A stretch of DNA of 5,482 nt, taken from Planctomycetota bacterium (GTDB taxonomy: Bacteria; Planctomycetota; PUPC01; DSUN01). The translations under genes were made by a program, and so were the position numbers. Location of the stretch: positions 1 to 5,482 of the forward strand of contig VGYW01000517.1 in NCBI GenBank assembly GCA_016872875.1, written 5' to 3'. Within the stretch, counting starts at the first letter, position 1. The number at the start of each line of letters is the position of its first letter. This document shows positions 4,784-5,482 of the stretch, one piece after another. Below the pieces are notes generated by a model. That model was not told the DNA's origin, did not search any database, and was given only the letters and a program-made list of their open reading frames with translations.

Positions 4784-5257
4784 GTGACAAAACCACGAAT
4801 CAAGGTCTTCGGGGCTGGGAGCAGGATGATGCGCGACGAGCGGGCGGGCATCGCCGTCCTCGAGGCCCTCGCACGCCGGCCACTGCCCGAGGGGGTGGAG
4901 CTCCGCGAGACGGGCACCGACGGCTACGGCCTGGCCACCGACCTCGAGGATGCCGACGCGGCGATCATCGTGGATTGCGCGGACATGGGCAGGAAGCCCG
5001 GAACCGTGGCCATCTTCTCCCCCGATGAGGTCGAGAGTACGCTGCTCGACCGCCGCATGTCCTTGCACTCCATAGACTTACTGGCCGTGGTCAAGCTTGC
5101 CCAGCAGCTCGGCTGCCGTGCCAGGGTGCGCATCGTGGGCATCCAGCCGCAGGCCGTGGACTTCGGCGAAGAGCTCTCGGCGCCCGTGGCCGCCGCCGTG
5201 CCACGGGCGGCCGAAATCGTGGAGCGGGAGATCGCCGCGATGCTGAAGGGGGAATGA
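4784..5257 (+). CDS. Hydrogenase maturation protease (HybD/HycI family)
   Basis: The 157-residue protein matches the usual length of peptidase family M52. These cytoplasmic endopeptidases cut the C-terminal tail from the large subunit of [NiFe] hydrogenase after nickel has been inserted. The start IKVFGAGSRMMRDERAGIAVLEAL (6-29) is the family's first strand and loop. The three nickel-sensing ligands are all present: E19 in RDERAG (Glu16 of HybD), D64 in IIVDCAD and H95 in SLHSIDL. GIQPQAVDFGEELSAPVAAAVP (119-140) is the conserved C-terminal block. The GTG at 4784 (VTKPRIKVFG) was chosen because upstream in-frame GTG codons such as 4700 lie in the paired-hairpin repeat; a G-rich run, GGGGGG, sits seven bases before it. 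No hydrogenase subunit gene is in the window. Its stop overlaps an ATG of a short acidic ORF as ATGA. Confidence 0.93.
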   Translation: MTKPRIKVFGAGSRMMRDERAGIAVLEALARRPLPEGVELRETGTDGYGLATDLEDADAAIIVDCADMGRKPGTVAIFSPDEVESTLLDRRMSLHSIDLLAVVKLAQQLGCRARVRIVGIQPQAVDFGEELSAPVAAAVPRAAEIVEREIAAMLKGE

Positions 5258-5388
5258 GCCAGAGATTCGACGACGACGACGACGAGGACGACGACGAGCA
5301 CGAGAGAGCGGACGGGGGGGCCTGCGCCGATCTAAGAAGTCATGCTCCCGCCGCACAGGGCTGCGGAATCGGGAATTCGTCGCGCTGA
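5254..5388 (+). CDS. Doubtful 44-residue acidic ORF overlapping the protease stop
   Basis: The frame opens at an ATGA overlap with the protease stop and runs 44 codons to TGA at 5386-5388. It begins MSQRFDDDDDEDDDEHERAD, owing to a GAC/GAG triplet repeat, and ends with a Cys- and Ala-containing tail without recognisable fold. The overlap and the G-rich run just before the ATG favour coupled translation. The simple-sequence origin and lack of any family resemblance favour a chance ORF. No function is proposed. Confidence 0.25.
   Translation: MSQRFDDDDDEDDDEHERADGGACADLRSHAPAAQGCGIGNSSR
5269..5304. repeat. GAC/GAG trinucleotide repeat
   Basis: Five GAC triplets, GAG, three GAC, GAG, CAC and GAG follow in a row just after the protease stop codon. 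It is a 12-unit imperfect microsatellite that could change length by slippage. From here to the window end (5305-5482) no convincing gene, RNA or terminator is seen; the only reading frames are the tail of the doubtful acidic ORF and antisense noise. Confidence 0.8.
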
Positions 5389-5482
5389 GGAAGGCCAGGA
5401 GGGGGTGGGGAACCGGCTGAGAGAAAGGGGGCGTAAGGCGGAATAGCTCGATCGGGGCTACGGTGCGACAGGGCAAGCGCGG

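Overview
The window is GC-rich bacterial chromosome. It probably comes from a planctomycete or another member of the PVC/FCB-like environmental phyla. The strongest clue is a pseudopilin with the N-terminal GFTLIELL prepilin signal and a C-terminal H-X9-DG motif, an architecture expanded in Planctomycetota, Lentisphaerota and Verrucomicrobiota. A secreted HEAT-repeat lipoprotein, a DUF4380-like secreted protein and many short dispersed inverted repeats fit the same assignment. The assignment rests on gene content only; no rRNA or other marker gene is present.

Layout from left to right. Bases 1-868 (minus) hold the N-terminal 289 residues of an Old Yellow Enzyme-type NADH:flavin oxidoreductase that runs off the left edge. 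Bases 950-1153 (minus) hold a DUF433 antitoxin-like protein with a good RBS and a plausible promoter, but no toxin partner in view. Bases 1154-1425 are intergenic and contain a perfect 34-bp inverted repeat. Bases 1426-4455 hold a minus-strand cluster that reads, in transcription order, pseudopilin, HEAT lipoprotein, DUF4380-like secreted protein. The spacing is tight: 10 nt from the pseudopilin's second stop to the lipoprotein start, then an ATGA overlap. Bases 4456-4783 form a divergent intergenic region with two different repeats and overlapping promoter-like boxes. Bases 4784-5257 (plus) encode a HybD/HycI-family hydrogenase maturation endopeptidase. It is followed by a doubtful 44-codon acidic ORF on a GAC triplet repeat and about 95 bp in which nothing is recognised.

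Two things stand out. First, the pseudopilin is split by an in-frame TGA; the following 53 codons, in the same frame, carry a perfect H-X9-DG motif, so the gene looks freshly broken, misassembled or read through. Second, six short repeats of at least three sequence types lie in 5.5 kb, and five of them share one design, an arm, a spacer and an inverted arm. One element sits inside a coding sequence and supplies about 16 residues. One makes up the apparent N-terminus of the same protein. One shows two arms that differ only by a swapped base pair that keeps the hairpin. No complete new enzymatic system is visible. The repeats and the split pseudopilin are the parts worth following.
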